Below, one piece after another: positions 28,124-38,341 of a stretch of 64,000 nt of DNA. The notes under the pieces are model-generated. The model did no database searches. It was not told the origin of the DNA and saw only the letters and a list, made by a program, of their open reading frames with translations. Positions within the stretch are counted from its first letter, which is position 1, and each line of letters opens with the position of its first letter. The DNA is from Nannocystis pusilla (GTDB lineage Bacteria; Myxococcota_A; Polyangia; Nannocystales; Nannocystaceae). The stretch covers positions 9,444,001-9,508,000 of the forward strand of contig NZ_JAPNKE010000002.1 of NCBI RefSeq assembly GCF_026626665.1. Direction: 5' to 3'. Position numbers and translations under genes: made by a program.

Positions 28124-29028
28124 CTAGGCGCGGCGGCGCAGGCCGACGCCGGCCGCGACCGCGACCAGCAGGCACGCGCCGCCGTAGAGCAGCGGCGGCG
28201 GGGGCCACGGGGTGGCGGAGATCTCCCCGGCAGGTTCGTCGCCGGCGGGTGCCGGAGCCGTCGACGACGGAGGCGCCGGCGTCGATGTCGGGGTCTCGGC
28301 CGGGGTCGGCGGGGGCGCCGGTTCGGCCTTCGCCTGCGCCGTCGCGGCCGGGTTCGGCTCGAGCTTCGCCTCGGCCGGCGCCCCGGCGCTCGCGGGGGCC
28401 GGCGCCGCGGGCTCCTGCGCCTTCAGCCGCCGGATGTCCTCCTCTCGCGGGAGCCGCGGGCGACGGCCCTTGTGAAAGGCGCGGTCGAAGATGTGTCCGT
28501 CGCCGAGGTCGAAGCGGACGCGGGTGGGGGTGAGCGTCAGGACGGCGCCTTCGATGCCGACGCGGTACACGTCCTCGATGCCGTGCAGGTCGATGCTGAC
28601 CTCGTCCGGCACCCACCACCGCTGTTCGGCCTCGATCTCCCGCACCAACACGCGGGGGTCGCTCGGCGGCTCGTCGCTCAGCTGGCGCAGCCCGTTCTCG
28701 GTCAGGTCGCCGTCGTCGTCGGAGTAGGCGTCGCTCGGGAAGGCGAACAGCCGCTGCTGGTGGCAGCCGCCATAAGAGTCCTCGAAGTCGGGGTGGCCTT
28801 GGTCGTACTCCGATTCAACACGGTGTGCGCGGCGCGGTTCTCGGAGTTGAGAAGGCAGGCGGCGGGCCACAGGACGAACAGGTATCCCGGGTACGCATCG
28901 AGGTTTTCGATCGTGATCGTGACCTCGACCGCGCTCTTGTCCTCCGGTGGCCTGAACTGGTCGGCGCGGGCGAGCTGCGACCCGAGGAGCGCGAACACGA
29001 GCCCGAGCTGCGGTCGAACGCGAGGCAT
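28124..29028 (-). CDS. C-terminally membrane-anchored secreted protein, frameshifted
   Basis: The N-terminus (MPRVRPQLGLVFALLGSQLARA) is a signal peptide; the mature part begins DQFRPPEDKSAVEVTITIENL. At about 28816 the frame changes: NSENRAAHTV joins VESEYDQGHPDFEDSYGGC after removal of one base. A mixed alpha/beta region (RVRFDLGDGHIFDRAFHKG) is followed by an 80-residue Pro/Ala/Thr spacer and a single C-terminal membrane helix (LLYGGACLLVAVAAGVGL) with an RRRA cytoplasmic tail. That topology puts the folded domain in the periplasm. I do not recognise the domain. The gene is divergent from RsbR-like copy 2. Confidence 0.65.
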
Positions 29029-29099
29029 GCCGCACCTTAGAGGACTTGCCGGCCGTGATCGAGGTTGCGCGCGAGTGATCGCACCCGTCGTCGGCGCAG

Positions 29100-29123
29100 T
29101 GACATGTCCGAAAGGACAGCTTT
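29100..29123. repeat. 14-bp-period palindrome element in a divergent promoter region
   Basis: TGACATGTCC, GAAA, GGACAGCTTT, about 80 bp upstream of RsbR-like copy 2. As RNA it would be a stem capped by a GNRA-type loop. Confidence 0.6.
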
Positions 29124-29203
29124 CGACCGCGCGCGGGAGCGCGCCCGGAGACGGCGAACGCGGGCGCGGACAGCCGACCTCGCGTTGGGATAAACAATGG
29201 TTC

Positions 29204-30313
29204 GTGAGCCAAGCCAGCCAGCTGCAGGGCGCACCCCTGATCGTGATCGAGGTCGACCCCCGGCTCGTGGTCACCGCCTGGAACCGCCGCGCCGAGCTGG
29301 TCTTCGGGACAGACGCGGCGACGGCCGTCGGCCGGCCGCTGACCGAGCTGCTGCCGCTGAGCGAGGGCGAGTGGAGCGCGCTGCTCGACGAGGGCGACGG
29401 CTCGCCGCGGGTGCTGACGATCCGCCGCGCCGACGCGGCCTGGTCCATCGAGGCGTGGTCGCAGGTGCTCCGCGGCGAGGGCGGCGGGACGCTCGGCGCG
29501 CGGCTGTTCGGTCACGACGTGGGCGCGCGCGTGGCGGCCGAGCGCCGGGCGGCGCTCGAGACGACGATGCTGAAGGCGATCAAGGACAACCTCGACATCG
29601 CGGTGTGGGCGATCGACGAGCGCGGGGTGTTCCTGTACCAGGACGGCAAGGCGATCCGCGACATGGGCATCGCGCCGCACCAGTTCGTCGGCCTCAACAT
29701 GCTCGAGCTCTACAAGGACCTCGGCAACAACCCGCTGATCGAGCGGGCGCTGGCCGGCGAGCCGGCGCGCACGTACGCGGCGGAGAGCCACGGGATGTTC
29801 CTCGACACGTATTACATCCCGATCGCGGGCAAGCCGGGCGAGCCGCGGCTGGTCGGGGTCACGCTCAACGTCACCGAGGCCAAGCGGCTCGAGAACGAGA
29901 TGCGCAGCAAGCTCGAGCTGATCGAGCGCCAGCAAGAGGTGATCCGCGTGCTCGCCACGCCGATCATCGAGGTGTGGGACGGCGTGCTGACGATGCCGAT
30001 CGTCGGCCTCATCGACACCGCCCGCACCGCCGAGATCATGGACAGCCTGCTGCAGGCGGTCACGCAGACGCGGGCCCGCTACGCGATCCTCGACCTCACC
30101 GGCGTCGAGGTCGTGGACACCGGCACCGCGAGCCACCTGATCAAGATGATCCAGGCGATCCGTCTGCTCGGGGCGGAAGGGATCCTCACCGGCATCCACC
30201 CGACGATCGCCCAGACGATCGTCGCGCTCGGAGTCGACCTGTCCCACGTCGCGGTGTACGCCAAGCTGCGCGACGCCCTCAAACACACGCTTCTCGCCGC
30301 CCGCAAGGCCTGA
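29204..30313 (+). CDS. RsbR-like PAS-PAS-STAS regulator, copy 2
   Basis: 369 residues from the GTG at 29204 (VSQASQLQGAPLIVIEVD); the ATG at 29197 is out of frame. PAS 1 is at ~8-105, PAS 2 at ~125-240 (AIKDNLDIAVWAIDERGVFLYQDG), then the helix MRSKLELIERQQEVIRVLATP and STAS with ILDLTGVEVVDTGTASHLI. The Thr in VDTGTA corresponds to the anti-sigma-antagonist phosphosite of RsbR/SpoIIAA-type STAS domains. Without a kinase gene nearby it may join a stressosome encoded elsewhere. It is very close in sequence to copy 3, 99 bp downstream, so the pair is a recent tandem duplication. Confidence 0.85.
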   Translation: MSQASQLQGAPLIVIEVDPRLVVTAWNRRAELVFGTDAATAVGRPLTELLPLSEGEWSALLDEGDGSPRVLTIRRADAAWSIEAWSQVLRGEGGGTLGARLFGHDVGARVAAERRAALETTMLKAIKDNLDIAVWAIDERGVFLYQDGKAIRDMGIAPHQFVGLNMLELYKDLGNNPLIERALAGEPARTYAAESHGMFLDTYYIPIAGKPGEPRLVGVTLNVTEAKRLENEMRSKLELIERQQEVIRVLATPIIEVWDGVLTMPIVGLIDTARTAEIMDSLLQAVTQTRARYAILDLTGVEVVDTGTASHLIKMIQAIRLLGAEGILTGIHPTIAQTIVALGVDLSHVAVYAKLRDALKHTLLAARKA

Positions 30314-30376
30314 TCGCCGCGATCGCGCGGCGCCGGCGCCCGGGCGAAGCCGCCCGCAAGGTCCGCACAAGTGGAT

Positions 30377-30391
30377 ACGGACAGCTGTCCG
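30377..30391. repeat. Palindrome related to the 14-bp-period decamer
   Basis: CGGACAGCTGTCCG, a perfect dyad of the same half-sites (GGACA/TGTCC) but without the 4-bp spacer. It is about 25 bp upstream of the RsbR-like copy 3 start. Confidence 0.45.
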
Positions 30392-30412
30392 CGGACACGG
30401 TACAAAGGAAGC

Positions 30413-31552
30413 GTGGACGAACGGACCTTGCTGCAGGACGCGCCCCTCGTCGTGATCGACGTCGACCCGGCGCTTCGCGTGTCCGGCTGGAATCGGCGGG
30501 CGGAACAGACCTTCAAGACCCCGCAGGCGGCGGCGCTCGGGCGCGGGCTCGACGAGGTGCTGCCGCTGCACGGGACCGCGGACAGGTGGACGTCGCTGTT
30601 CGAGCCGGGCGCGGATGCGCGCGTCTGGGAGATCCGCGGCGCCGGGGACCAGCCGATGCTGTTCGAATCGTGGTGGCAGGTCGACCGGGGCGGCGACGGC
30701 GAGCCGCGCGGCGCGACGCTCTACGGCCACGACGCGACGTCCCGCATCATCGTCGAGCGCCGCTCGCTGCTCGAGTCGGCGATGCTGCAGGCGATCAAGG
30801 AGTACCTCGACATCGCCCTGTGGGCGATCGATCGCAAGGGCACGTTTCTCTATCAGGACGGCAAGGGCGTGCGCACGGCCGGGATGTCGCCGCATCACTA
30901 CGTCGGCCAGAACATCTTCGACGTCTACCGCGAGGGCGGCGACCTGGGAGGCGTGACGCGGGCCCTGCACGGCGAGCCGATCTCGGCGCTGCCGGCCGAG
31001 GTCCACGGGATGCACTGGCAGACCTGGTACATCCCCATGCAAGAGAACGCCGCCGACGCGGCGGTGGTCGGCATCACGCTCGACGTCACCGAGGCGCGCC
31101 GCAGCGAGATCGAGCTGCGCACCAAGCTCGAGCTGATCGAGCGCCAGCAAGAGGTGATCCGCGAGCTGTCGACGCCGATCATCGAGGTGTGGGACGGCGT
31201 GCTGACCCTGCCGATCGTCGGCCTCGTCGACAGCGTCCGCACCGCCGAGATCATGGACAACCTGCTGACGTCGGTGGCGCGCACGCGGGCCCGCTACGCG
31301 ATCCTCGACCTCACCGGCGTCGAGGTCGTCGACACCGGCACCGCCGGCCACCTGATCGGCATGATCCAGGCCATCCGCCTGCTCGGCGCCGAGGGCATCC
31401 TGACCGGCATCCACCCCACGATCGCGCAGACCATCGTCGCGCTCGGCGTCGACCTCGCCCGCGTGGCGGTGTTCGCCAAGCTCCGCGACGCGCTCAAGTA
31501 CTGCATCGTGCAGATGAGTCAGCGCAAGCCGACGACCGTGACGGCCAAGTGA
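30413..31552 (+). CDS. RsbR-like PAS-PAS-STAS regulator, copy 3
   Basis: 379 residues. I chose the GTG at 30413 because AAAGGA lies 4 bp upstream, an excellent ribosome site; the GTG at 30371 has none. It has PAS 1 (LVVIDVDPALRVSGWNRRAEQTF), PAS 2 (AIKEYLDIALWAIDRKGTFLYQDG), the TKLELIERQQEVIRELSTP helix, and STAS with ILDLTGVEVVDTGTAGHLI. The linker helix and STAS domain are almost identical to copy 2, while the first PAS domain has diverged, as expected if sensing differs but the scaffold surface is shared. It is probably co-transcribed with copy 2. Confidence 0.85.
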   Translation: MDERTLLQDAPLVVIDVDPALRVSGWNRRAEQTFKTPQAAALGRGLDEVLPLHGTADRWTSLFEPGADARVWEIRGAGDQPMLFESWWQVDRGGDGEPRGATLYGHDATSRIIVERRSLLESAMLQAIKEYLDIALWAIDRKGTFLYQDGKGVRTAGMSPHHYVGQNIFDVYREGGDLGGVTRALHGEPISALPAEVHGMHWQTWYIPMQENAADAAVVGITLDVTEARRSEIELRTKLELIERQQEVIRELSTPIIEVWDGVLTLPIVGLVDSVRTAEIMDNLLTSVARTRARYAILDLTGVEVVDTGTAGHLIGMIQAIRLLGAEGILTGIHPTIAQTIVALGVDLARVAVFAKLRDALKYCIVQMSQRKPTTVTAK

Positions 31553-31856
31553 CGAGCTGGCGACGATCCCCGATCGACGCGTCCTCTATCCATTGCGCAT
31601 GCACCGACCCATTGTGATGAACGCCGCCGCGCAGCCGGCGTCGACGCGGACCCGCCGCCACGAGCGCGGGTTGCGAGGACTTTCTGCGCCAGGCGCGCAT
31701 TGCGAGGAAGGCCCGCAATTCGGCCACACAAGGCCGAGATCCATTCGGGCGTCCCGCGTCGCTCATGGTGCGCGCCACCCTGCCCCCGGCCCGGCGAACC
31801 ATAGCTTGCGAAGTTGCCGGTCCAGCGACCCTCGGACAACAAGACCTGACCCCCCC
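31553..31856. other. Intergenic stretch, nothing identified
   Basis: About 300 bp between RsbR-like copy 3 and the terpene synthase. It presumably holds the terpene synthase promoter. No gene, repeat or clear hairpin was seen. Confidence 0.35.
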
Positions 31857-32896
31857 ATGACGACCCTCTCGCCCGTATCGGACGCGACGAACGAGTTTTT
31901 TGTGACCTCTCGACCCGAGCCCCTGGCGCCCGGTGTGCGCGCGCAGCTGCTCGGTTTCTCCCCCGACGACTTCGTGACCCTGGCCCCGCGGCGCGAAATC
32001 CGCGCGCGGACGAGATCGAGGCCCGCTCGCTGGCGCTGGCGGAAGGGCTGGGCCTGGTCCACGCCGACAACCGCGGCCGCTTCGACGCCTTCAACACGCT
32101 CGGGCGCCACGTGTATCCGGCGGCCAGCGTCGAGCGCGGGGTGCTGTGCGCGACGTGGTGTAACTGGCTGTTCTTCTTCGACGACATGCACGACGAGGAG
32201 CTGCGCAGCCGCGAGGACCAGAGCCGGGTGCGGCGGCAGATCGATCACGCGCTGGCGCTGCTGTCCGGCGCGCGCCAGCCGACCGGCGAGGTCGACGCGC
32301 TCGACCGCCTGCTGCTCGAGTTCCGCCGCGGCGCGCTCGACCTGGTCGGTGGGGCGTGGCTCGACAGGCTGTGGTGCGTGACCGCCGATCACATGTCGCT
32401 CGGCGTGCTGCCGGCGGTGCGCAACTGGGGCACCTCGCGCACGCCGCCGCTGCGCGAGTACCTGAGCCAGCGCGAGCACGACAGCGGGGTGCTGACGGCG
32501 CTCGACCTGATCGAGGTGGCGGCGCAGATCTCGGTGGCCCCGGCGGTGCGCGACAGCCCGGCGGTGCTGCGAGCCCGCCGCGCGGTCAGCCGCACCGTGG
32601 GCTACTTCAACGACATCGTGTCGTTCCCCAAAGAGGTGCTGCGCCACAAGAACCCCAACAACCTGGTCCACGTGCTGATGTGCGAGCGCGGCTGCTCGCT
32701 CGCGGCGGCCCTGCGCGAGGCGACCGAGCTGGTCAACGCCGAGGCCCGCGAGCTCGAGACGAGCGTGCGCGAGGCGATGGGGCTGTACCCGCACGACGCG
32801 GCGGTGCAGACGTACCTGCAGGGGCTGCTCGAGTGGCAGCGCGGCAACATCGAGTGGTCGCTGGCGAGCCCGCGCTACGACGCGTCGCGCGGGTGA
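31857..32896 (+). CDS. Class I terpene synthase (sesquiterpene-cyclase-like), frameshifted
   Basis: About 345 residues. The Asp-rich metal motif FFFDDMHDE and the NSE triad NDIVSFPKE are both intact, with the usual spacing and the downstream Arg/Tyr residues near the C-terminus (EWQRGNIEWSLASPRY). This defines a class I cyclase that ionises a prenyl diphosphate with three Mg2+. The first ~47 codons (MTTLSPVSDATNEFF…) are in another frame from the rest; one extra base near 31996-32000 (APRRE… to NPRADEIEARS) explains it. The product cannot be predicted from sequence. No prenyltransferase is adjacent. Confidence 0.85.
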
Positions 32897-32920
32897 GGCT
32901 ACTCCCTGAGTTGATCGCGC

Positions 32921-35882
32921 TCACGGCAGCGTGGCGCCGGGGAACTTCGCGGCCGCCTCGGCGCGCAGCTGCTGGTAGGCGGCCTGGTCGCCGGCGGCGC
33001 GCAGGTGGAGCAGGTAGGCCTCGTAGACGCGGGGCTCGTCGGGCGTGCGGGCCAGCATGCGCGGGAGGAGCTTCGCGGCCAGGGCCTGGTTCTTGCGCGC
33101 GATCGTGTAGAGGGCGCCGCGGGCGGGCGCGAACGCGGGGTCGGCCTCGTAGGCGCGGACGAAGTGCTCGGCTGTCTCCCAGGACATGCTCGAAAGGTCA
33201 GCCGTGTCGCCGCGGGCGATCTCGCCGGCCAGGTAGTGGCGGGCGGCGGCGGTGAACGGCGCGCTGGCGGCCGCGAGGGCCTCGGCGCCGCTGCCGGTCA
33301 GCAGGGCGGCCGGGGCCGCGACGGCGCGCTGCAGGATGACGCCGAGGTTGTGGGCGCCGAGGGTGCGGTCGTCGCGGTAGGCCACGCGCGCGGCCTGGAA
33401 CGCGATCTCGGGCGCCAGGTCGGTGTTGCGCGGGCCGTCGCCGGCCCACGCCGCGAGCTCGCCGGGGCCCATCACGTAGGACGCCAGCAGGTCGCGCGGA
33501 TCGACGATGTTCTGCAGCTCCGCGGTGTCGGCCTGCAGGCGCGCGACGTCGAGGTGGAGCTGGCCCGCGGCCGGGTCGGGGGCGCGGCCGATCAGCGCGA
33601 GCGCGGGGTTCTGGGCGTTGTAGATGCCGAGGAACGCGTACGACTCGGGGAACACGTCGAGGAAGGTGCGGACGATCGTGCGCACGTCGGCCTCGTCGAG
33701 CTGGTAGAGCGGCAGCCACTGGCACATCAGGCCGCCGGGGCGCAGGTGGTCCTCGCGGCGGCGAAGTGCTCGCGGGCGAACAGGCTGCTGGCGCCGGCCT
33801 GGCCGGGGTGGAACAGGTCGGCGACCACCAGGTCGTAGCTGCCGGGCGCGGCCGCGAGGTAGCGGCGGGCGTCGGCGGCGTGCAGGGTGACCTCGGGCCG
33901 CTTGGCGAGGTCGTGGTTGATGTCGGCGAAGTGCGGCAGGAGCTCGACGATCTCCGGCACCAGCTTGACGCCCTCGGCCGCCGCGTGCGGCACGGCCAGC
34001 GCGCCGCCCATGGTCGATCCGGTACCTAGCCCGAGGTACAGGGCCTTCGGGATAGGTCCTTCGGGACCTGACGCATGGGACAGGAGAGAGCAGACCTGGC
34101 CCATGCGCTGCTCGCCGAAGCCGGCGGCGCCGCCCATGCGGAAGCGCTTGCCGATCTGCAGCCGGCGCAGCGGGGCGCCGCCGGGGCCGGGGCGCTCGCT
34201 GACGGCGACGAGGCCGTGCAGGGTCTGGCGCTCCTCGCGGCGGACCCACCCGTCGCTGTCGCTGACGAGGGCGAGCGAGCGCGGGCCGGCGGCGGTCAGG
34301 GCGACGCCGACGAGCACGCCGCCGATCAGCTTGACGGGCGAGAAGCGGCGGAACCACCCGAACACGGCGAACAGCGCCAGGTAGGCGTAGAGCACGGCGT
34401 AGAAGGCGTCGGCGTAGCCGAGCCGCGGGACGGCGACGAGGCCGAACAGGAACGGGGCGGCGGCGCAGCCGAGGGCGTTCCAGGCGTAGGTGCGGCCGAC
34501 GCCGCGACCGGTGGCCGCGACCAGGCCGATGACGTGGCTGAGCAGGGCGCCGAGCAGCAGGGCCGAGGGCGCGAACACGAGGGCCGCGACCGCGAGCTCG
34601 GCCGCGCCGGCGCGCGCGAGCCCGGCCGCCTCGGGGGCCAGCGCCTGCAGCAGCGCGGGCCCCTGGGCGAGGACGATCGCCGCCGGGACGACGAGCAGGG
34701 CGAGCAACCACAACAGCATCGCGGTGACGGTGCCGGGCCGGCCGGCGACGGCCCGCGCGGCGAAGCGCTGGTAGACGAGCGCGCCGACCCCCGTCGCCAG
34801 CAGGTAGGCGGCGAGGATGTGGGCGAAGGTGTAGATGGTGTTCTCGAGGTGCTGGCCGAGCACCCGCACGCCGACGACCTGCAGGCCGATGCCGGTCAGG
34901 CCGGCGCCGAAGGCCACGAGGTCGAGCAGCCACGGCTCGCGCAGCAGGTCGGGGTCGGGGTCGCGCGAGGCGTCGACCGCGACGGGCGGTGCAGAGGTGT
35001 CCCGAGAGACAGGTGATGCGAGGACCGCCGGGGCGCCCGGCGAGCCGGGCAACCTCGCGCGGCGGGCGAGGGGGTGCCGGAGAAGTCGCCGGGGACCGGT
35101 GATGCCGGGGTCTCGGACGCGAGGTCCCGGGCGGCGGGAGCAGAGGCTCCGGGGACGGCGGCCGATGTCGTTCCAGACATGTCCCCGTGGACATGTCCCG
35201 AGGGACCGGTCGAAGAGGGCATGTCTGAGGGGACATGCCCGGCAGTGCGAGCGCTCCAGGCGCGGGCGGCGAGCGCCGCGCCGACGCCGGCGAGGGCGGC
35301 GAGGGCGGCGCCGAGGCCGTAGCCGAGGGCGGGGAACACCAGGTGGACGCTGACGAGGGCGGCGAGGGCGGCGCCGAGGGTGTTGGCGCCGTAGATCCGC
35401 CCGAGGCCGCGGCCGTCCTGGTCGGAAGGACAGGTGCGGCGGCGGGCCTCGACCAGCGCGGCGAGCGAGGCGCCGAGCGGGGCGGCGCCGAGAGCGAGGA
35501 CGGCGGCGGCGACCGCAGTCGAGGCGGCCAGGGCCGCGGCCCCGCCGGCGGCGGCGACCGGGCCGAGCCAGGCCGGCAACACGCGCGCGAGCAGCTGCAG
35601 AAGATGCGGCGAGACGACCGCGAAGCCGGCGGCGACCAGCTCGAGCGCGACGAACAGGCGCGCCGGGTCGCGGGCGCGGAGGCTGCGGTCGTGCAGCAGC
35701 GCGGCCCCCAGCGCGAGCCCGGCGAAGAAGCCGGCCAGGGTCGCGAGCACGCCGACGGTCTCGCTGCCGAGCGACAGCGCCAACATGCGCGTCCACAGCA
35801 TCTCGTAGGCGAGGGCCGCCGCGCCCGAGGCGAACGCGGCGACCAGCAGGAGGCCGTCGCGCGGGCCGGTCGTTGCTGACAT
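32921..35882 (-). CDS. Membrane-fused spermidine synthase-like protein, two frameshifts
   Basis: About 987 residues in three frames. The N-terminus (MSATTGPRDGLLLVAAFASG…) gives about six membrane helices. A Ser/Gly/Thr-rich cytoplasmic linker (35.0-35.24 kb) consists largely of palindrome elements, and the frame changes there. A second set of about eight helices (LLDLVAFGAGLTGIGLQVVGV…) leads into a spermidine-synthase/Rossmann domain (ALYLGLGTGSTMGGAL, LHAADARRYLAAAPGSYDLVVADLFHPG). A second frame change at about 33755 precedes GGLMCQWLPLYQLDEADVRTIVRTF, and the C-terminus is TPR-like helices. These fused proteins are widespread, but aminopropyl transfer has rarely been shown. It converges on the terpene synthase (24 bp apart). 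Confidence 0.75.
33182..33205. repeat. 14-bp-period palindrome element inside CDS (degenerate)
   Basis: GGACATGCTC, GAAA, GGTCAGCCGT, preceded in phase by a weak GGCTGTCT half, in the TPR part of the spermidine-synthase-like gene. Confidence 0.4.
34050..34101. repeat. 14-bp-period palindrome element inside CDS, 4 units
   Basis: GGATAGGTCC, TTCG, GGACCTGACG, CATG, GGACAGGAGA, GAGC, AGACCTGGCC. The phase is exact; the first pair forms a 6-bp stem with a UUCG-type loop. It encodes the ASGPEGPIP loop of the spermidine-synthase domain. Confidence 0.6.
34993..35016. repeat. 14-bp-period palindrome element in the linker
   Basis: AGAGGTGTCC, CGAG, AGACAGGTGA, within the linker between the two membrane halves of the spermidine-synthase-like protein. 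Confidence 0.55.
35175..35240. repeat. 14-bp-period palindrome element, 5 units, the clearest copy
   Basis: AGACATGTCC, CCGT, GGACATGTCC, CGAG, GGACCGGTCG, AAGA, GGGCATGTCT, GAGG, GGACATGCCC. Five decamers keep an exact 14-bp spacing while the four tetranucleotide spacers all differ. It is in frame and encodes a Gly/His/Ser/Met-rich linker. Confidence 0.85.
35416..35436. repeat. 14-bp-period palindrome element inside CDS (degenerate)
   Basis: Read on the minus strand it is CCTGTCC, TTCC, GACCAGG. It encodes RRTCPSDQDG of the spermidine-synthase-like protein. Confidence 0.45.
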
Positions 35883-35997
35883 GCCGCGTGAGCATACACG
35901 GCGGCCCCCCATTCGGCGCGGACCCGAAGACGTTCGCTCGCAGCACCGCGAGGCTTCTCACTTGGGCGGGCGCCGAGCGGCGGGTTAGCATTGCGCG

Positions 35998-38195
35998 GTG
36001 AAGATCGCGGTCCTCGGCGGCGGCCCTGCGGGCCTGTATTTCAGCGTGCTCATGAAAAAAGCGCGGCCCGACTGCGAGGTCGTGGTCGTCGAGCGCAACC
36101 GGCGCAAGGACACGTTCGGCTGGGGCGTGGTGTTCTCGGACGGCACTCTCGGCAACTTCCGCCGCGCCGACCCCGAGACGTACGCGGCGATCACCGATTC
36201 GTTCATCCACTGGGACGATATCGACACCTGCTTCAAGGGCCAGGTGATTCGTTCGGGGGGCCACGGGTTCTGCGGGATCGCGCGGGTGCGCCTGCTCGAG
36301 ATCTTGCAAGACCGGGCGCTGGGGCTGGGGGTGCACGTCGCGTTCGAGACGGAGCACGACGGGCTGAACTCGCCGGCCGTGGCGGGCGCCGATCTGGTGG
36401 TGGCGGCCGACGGGATCAACAGCAAGGTGCGCTCGCAGCTGGCGGAGGTGTTCGCGCCGACGATCGCCGAGGGCAAGGCGAAGTACATCTGGCTCGGCAC
36501 GACCAAGCATCTGTCGGCGTTCACGTTCTACGTCCGCGAGAACGAGCACGGGCTGTTCGTCGTGCACGCCTATCCGTTCGACCGCGACACCAGCACGTTC
36601 ATCGTCGAGACCGACGCGGAGACGTGGCGCCGCGCGGGGCTCGACGCGATGAGCACCGACGAGTCCGTGGCCTACTGCGAGCGCCTGTTCGCCGAGGAGC
36701 TGGGCGGGCACCGGCTGATGAGCAACAAGTCGAGCTGGCTGTCGTTCCGCGAGGTCAAGTGCGCGCGCTGGTGGTCCGGCAACGTGGTGCTCATCGGCGA
36801 CGCGGCCCACACCGCGCACTTCTCGATCGGCTCCGGGACCAAGCTGGCGATGGAGGACTCGATCGCGCTGTGCGAGGCGCTGCTGCGCGAGTCGACGGTG
36901 CCCGCGGCGCTGGCCGCCTACCACGAGTCCCGCTGGCTCGAGGTGGCCAAGCTGCAGCGCGCCGCCAAGGTCAGCCAGACGTGGTTCGAGGAGGTCCGCC
37001 GCTACAAGGAGCTGCCGCCGCAGCAGTTCGTGCTGAGCATGATGACCCGCTCGAAGCGGGTGACCTACGAGAACCTGCGCGTGCGCGACCGCGAGTACGT
37101 CGGCCGGCTCGACAAGTGGTTCGCCGGCGAGCACGGCTGCGAATCGCACGAGCCGGCGCCGCCGCCGATGTTCACGCCGCTGCGCCTGCGCGCGCTGACG
37201 CTGCAGAACCGGGTGGTGGTGTCGCCGATGTGCCAGTATTCGGCGGAGGACGGGCTGCCGAACGAATGGCACCTGGTCCACCTCGGCGGCTGCGCCGTCG
37301 GCGGGGCCGGCCTGGTGATGACCGAGATGACGAACGTGGCCCCGGAGGGGCGGATCACCCGCGGCTGCACCGGGCTGTGGACGGAGGCGCACGCGACGGC
37401 GTGGCGCCGGGTGGTCGACTTCGTGCATTCGCACTCGACGGCCAAGATCGGGGTGCAGCTCGGACACGCGGGCCGCAAGGGCTCGGCCGAGCACCCGTGG
37501 GAGGGCGCGGACAGAGGATTGGCCGAGGGCTGGGAATTGCTCGGACCGTCGGCGGTGCCCTACGCGCCCGGCTTCGCGGTGCCCAGGGAGATGACGCCGG
37601 CCGACATGGCGGCGGTGGTCGAGCAATCCGGCGCGCGGCGCAGCTGGCCGAACAGGCAGGTTTCGACCTGGTCGAGGTGCACATGGCCCACGGCTATCTG
37701 CTGGCCTCGTTCATCTCGCCGCTGACGAACGCGCGCACCGACGCGTACGGCGGCTCGCTTCAAAATCGCATGCGCTTCCCGCTCGAGGTGCTCGGCGCGG
37801 TGCGGGCGGTCGTGCCGGCGCACAAGCCGGTGTCGGTGCGGATCTCCGCGACCGACTGGATCCCCGACGGCCTCGACGAGGAGGACGCCGTCGAGATCGC
37901 CCGCCTGCTCAAGGCCCACGGCTGCGACCTGGTCGACGTGTCGGCCGGGCAGACGACGCCGGAGTCGCGGCCGGACATCTACGGCCGCATGTTCCAGACC
38001 CACCTGAGCGACCGGATCCGCCACGAAGCGGGGGTGACGACGATGGCGGTCGGGGCGATCCAGGACTGGGACCAGGTCAACACGATCATCGCCTCGGGCC
38101 GCGCCGACCTGTGCGCGCTGGCCCGCCCGCACCTGCTCGACCCACACTTCACGCTGCGCGCGGCGGCCGAGCAGAACTACCGCGGACCGGGGTGA
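35998..38195 (+). CDS. Bifunctional aryl-CoA monooxygenase / OYE-family reductase, frameshifted
   Basis: About 732 residues from the GTG at 35998. The N-terminal half is a flavin hydroxylase: MKIAVLGGGPAGLYF (FAD), DLVVAADGINSKVR, and NVVLIGDAAHTAHFSIGSGT (second FAD motif). The C-terminal half from about residue 395 (MFTPLRLRALTLQNRVVVSPM) is an old-yellow-enzyme barrel, with HLGGCAVGGAGLVMTE and LGHAGRKGS. The frame changes at about 37627, where one extra T would restore EQFRRAAQLAEQAG. This fusion occurs in salicyloyl-CoA 5-hydroxylase and 2-aminobenzoyl-CoA monooxygenase/reductase, which dearomatise or hydroxylate CoA-activated aromatic acids. Which substrate is used is open. Confidence 0.85.
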
Positions 38196-38341
38196 CCTGG
38201 CCGCCGCAGTACCTGGCGGCTCGCCCGCGCGGGTGAGCGCGGTTGCAGCTGCAACCGCCGCGGTGCGATGATTCACGGCGCGTGCTCATGGCCTGGGCGG
38301 CCGCGACGAGCGCGTCGGTCCGCGTTCAGCCATGAACAGAT

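Noticed and set aside
28124..31414. A 1096-residue open frame on the minus strand
   Set aside because: Only its last ~240 residues are a real gene (28124-29028); the rest is antisense to two clear RsbR-like genes and has the Arg/Asp/His-rich composition of a high-GC shadow.
33727..37626. A 1299-residue open frame on the minus strand
   Set aside because: Its middle is part of the spermidine-synthase-like gene, but the remainder is antisense to the hydroxylase/OYE gene and carries no motifs.
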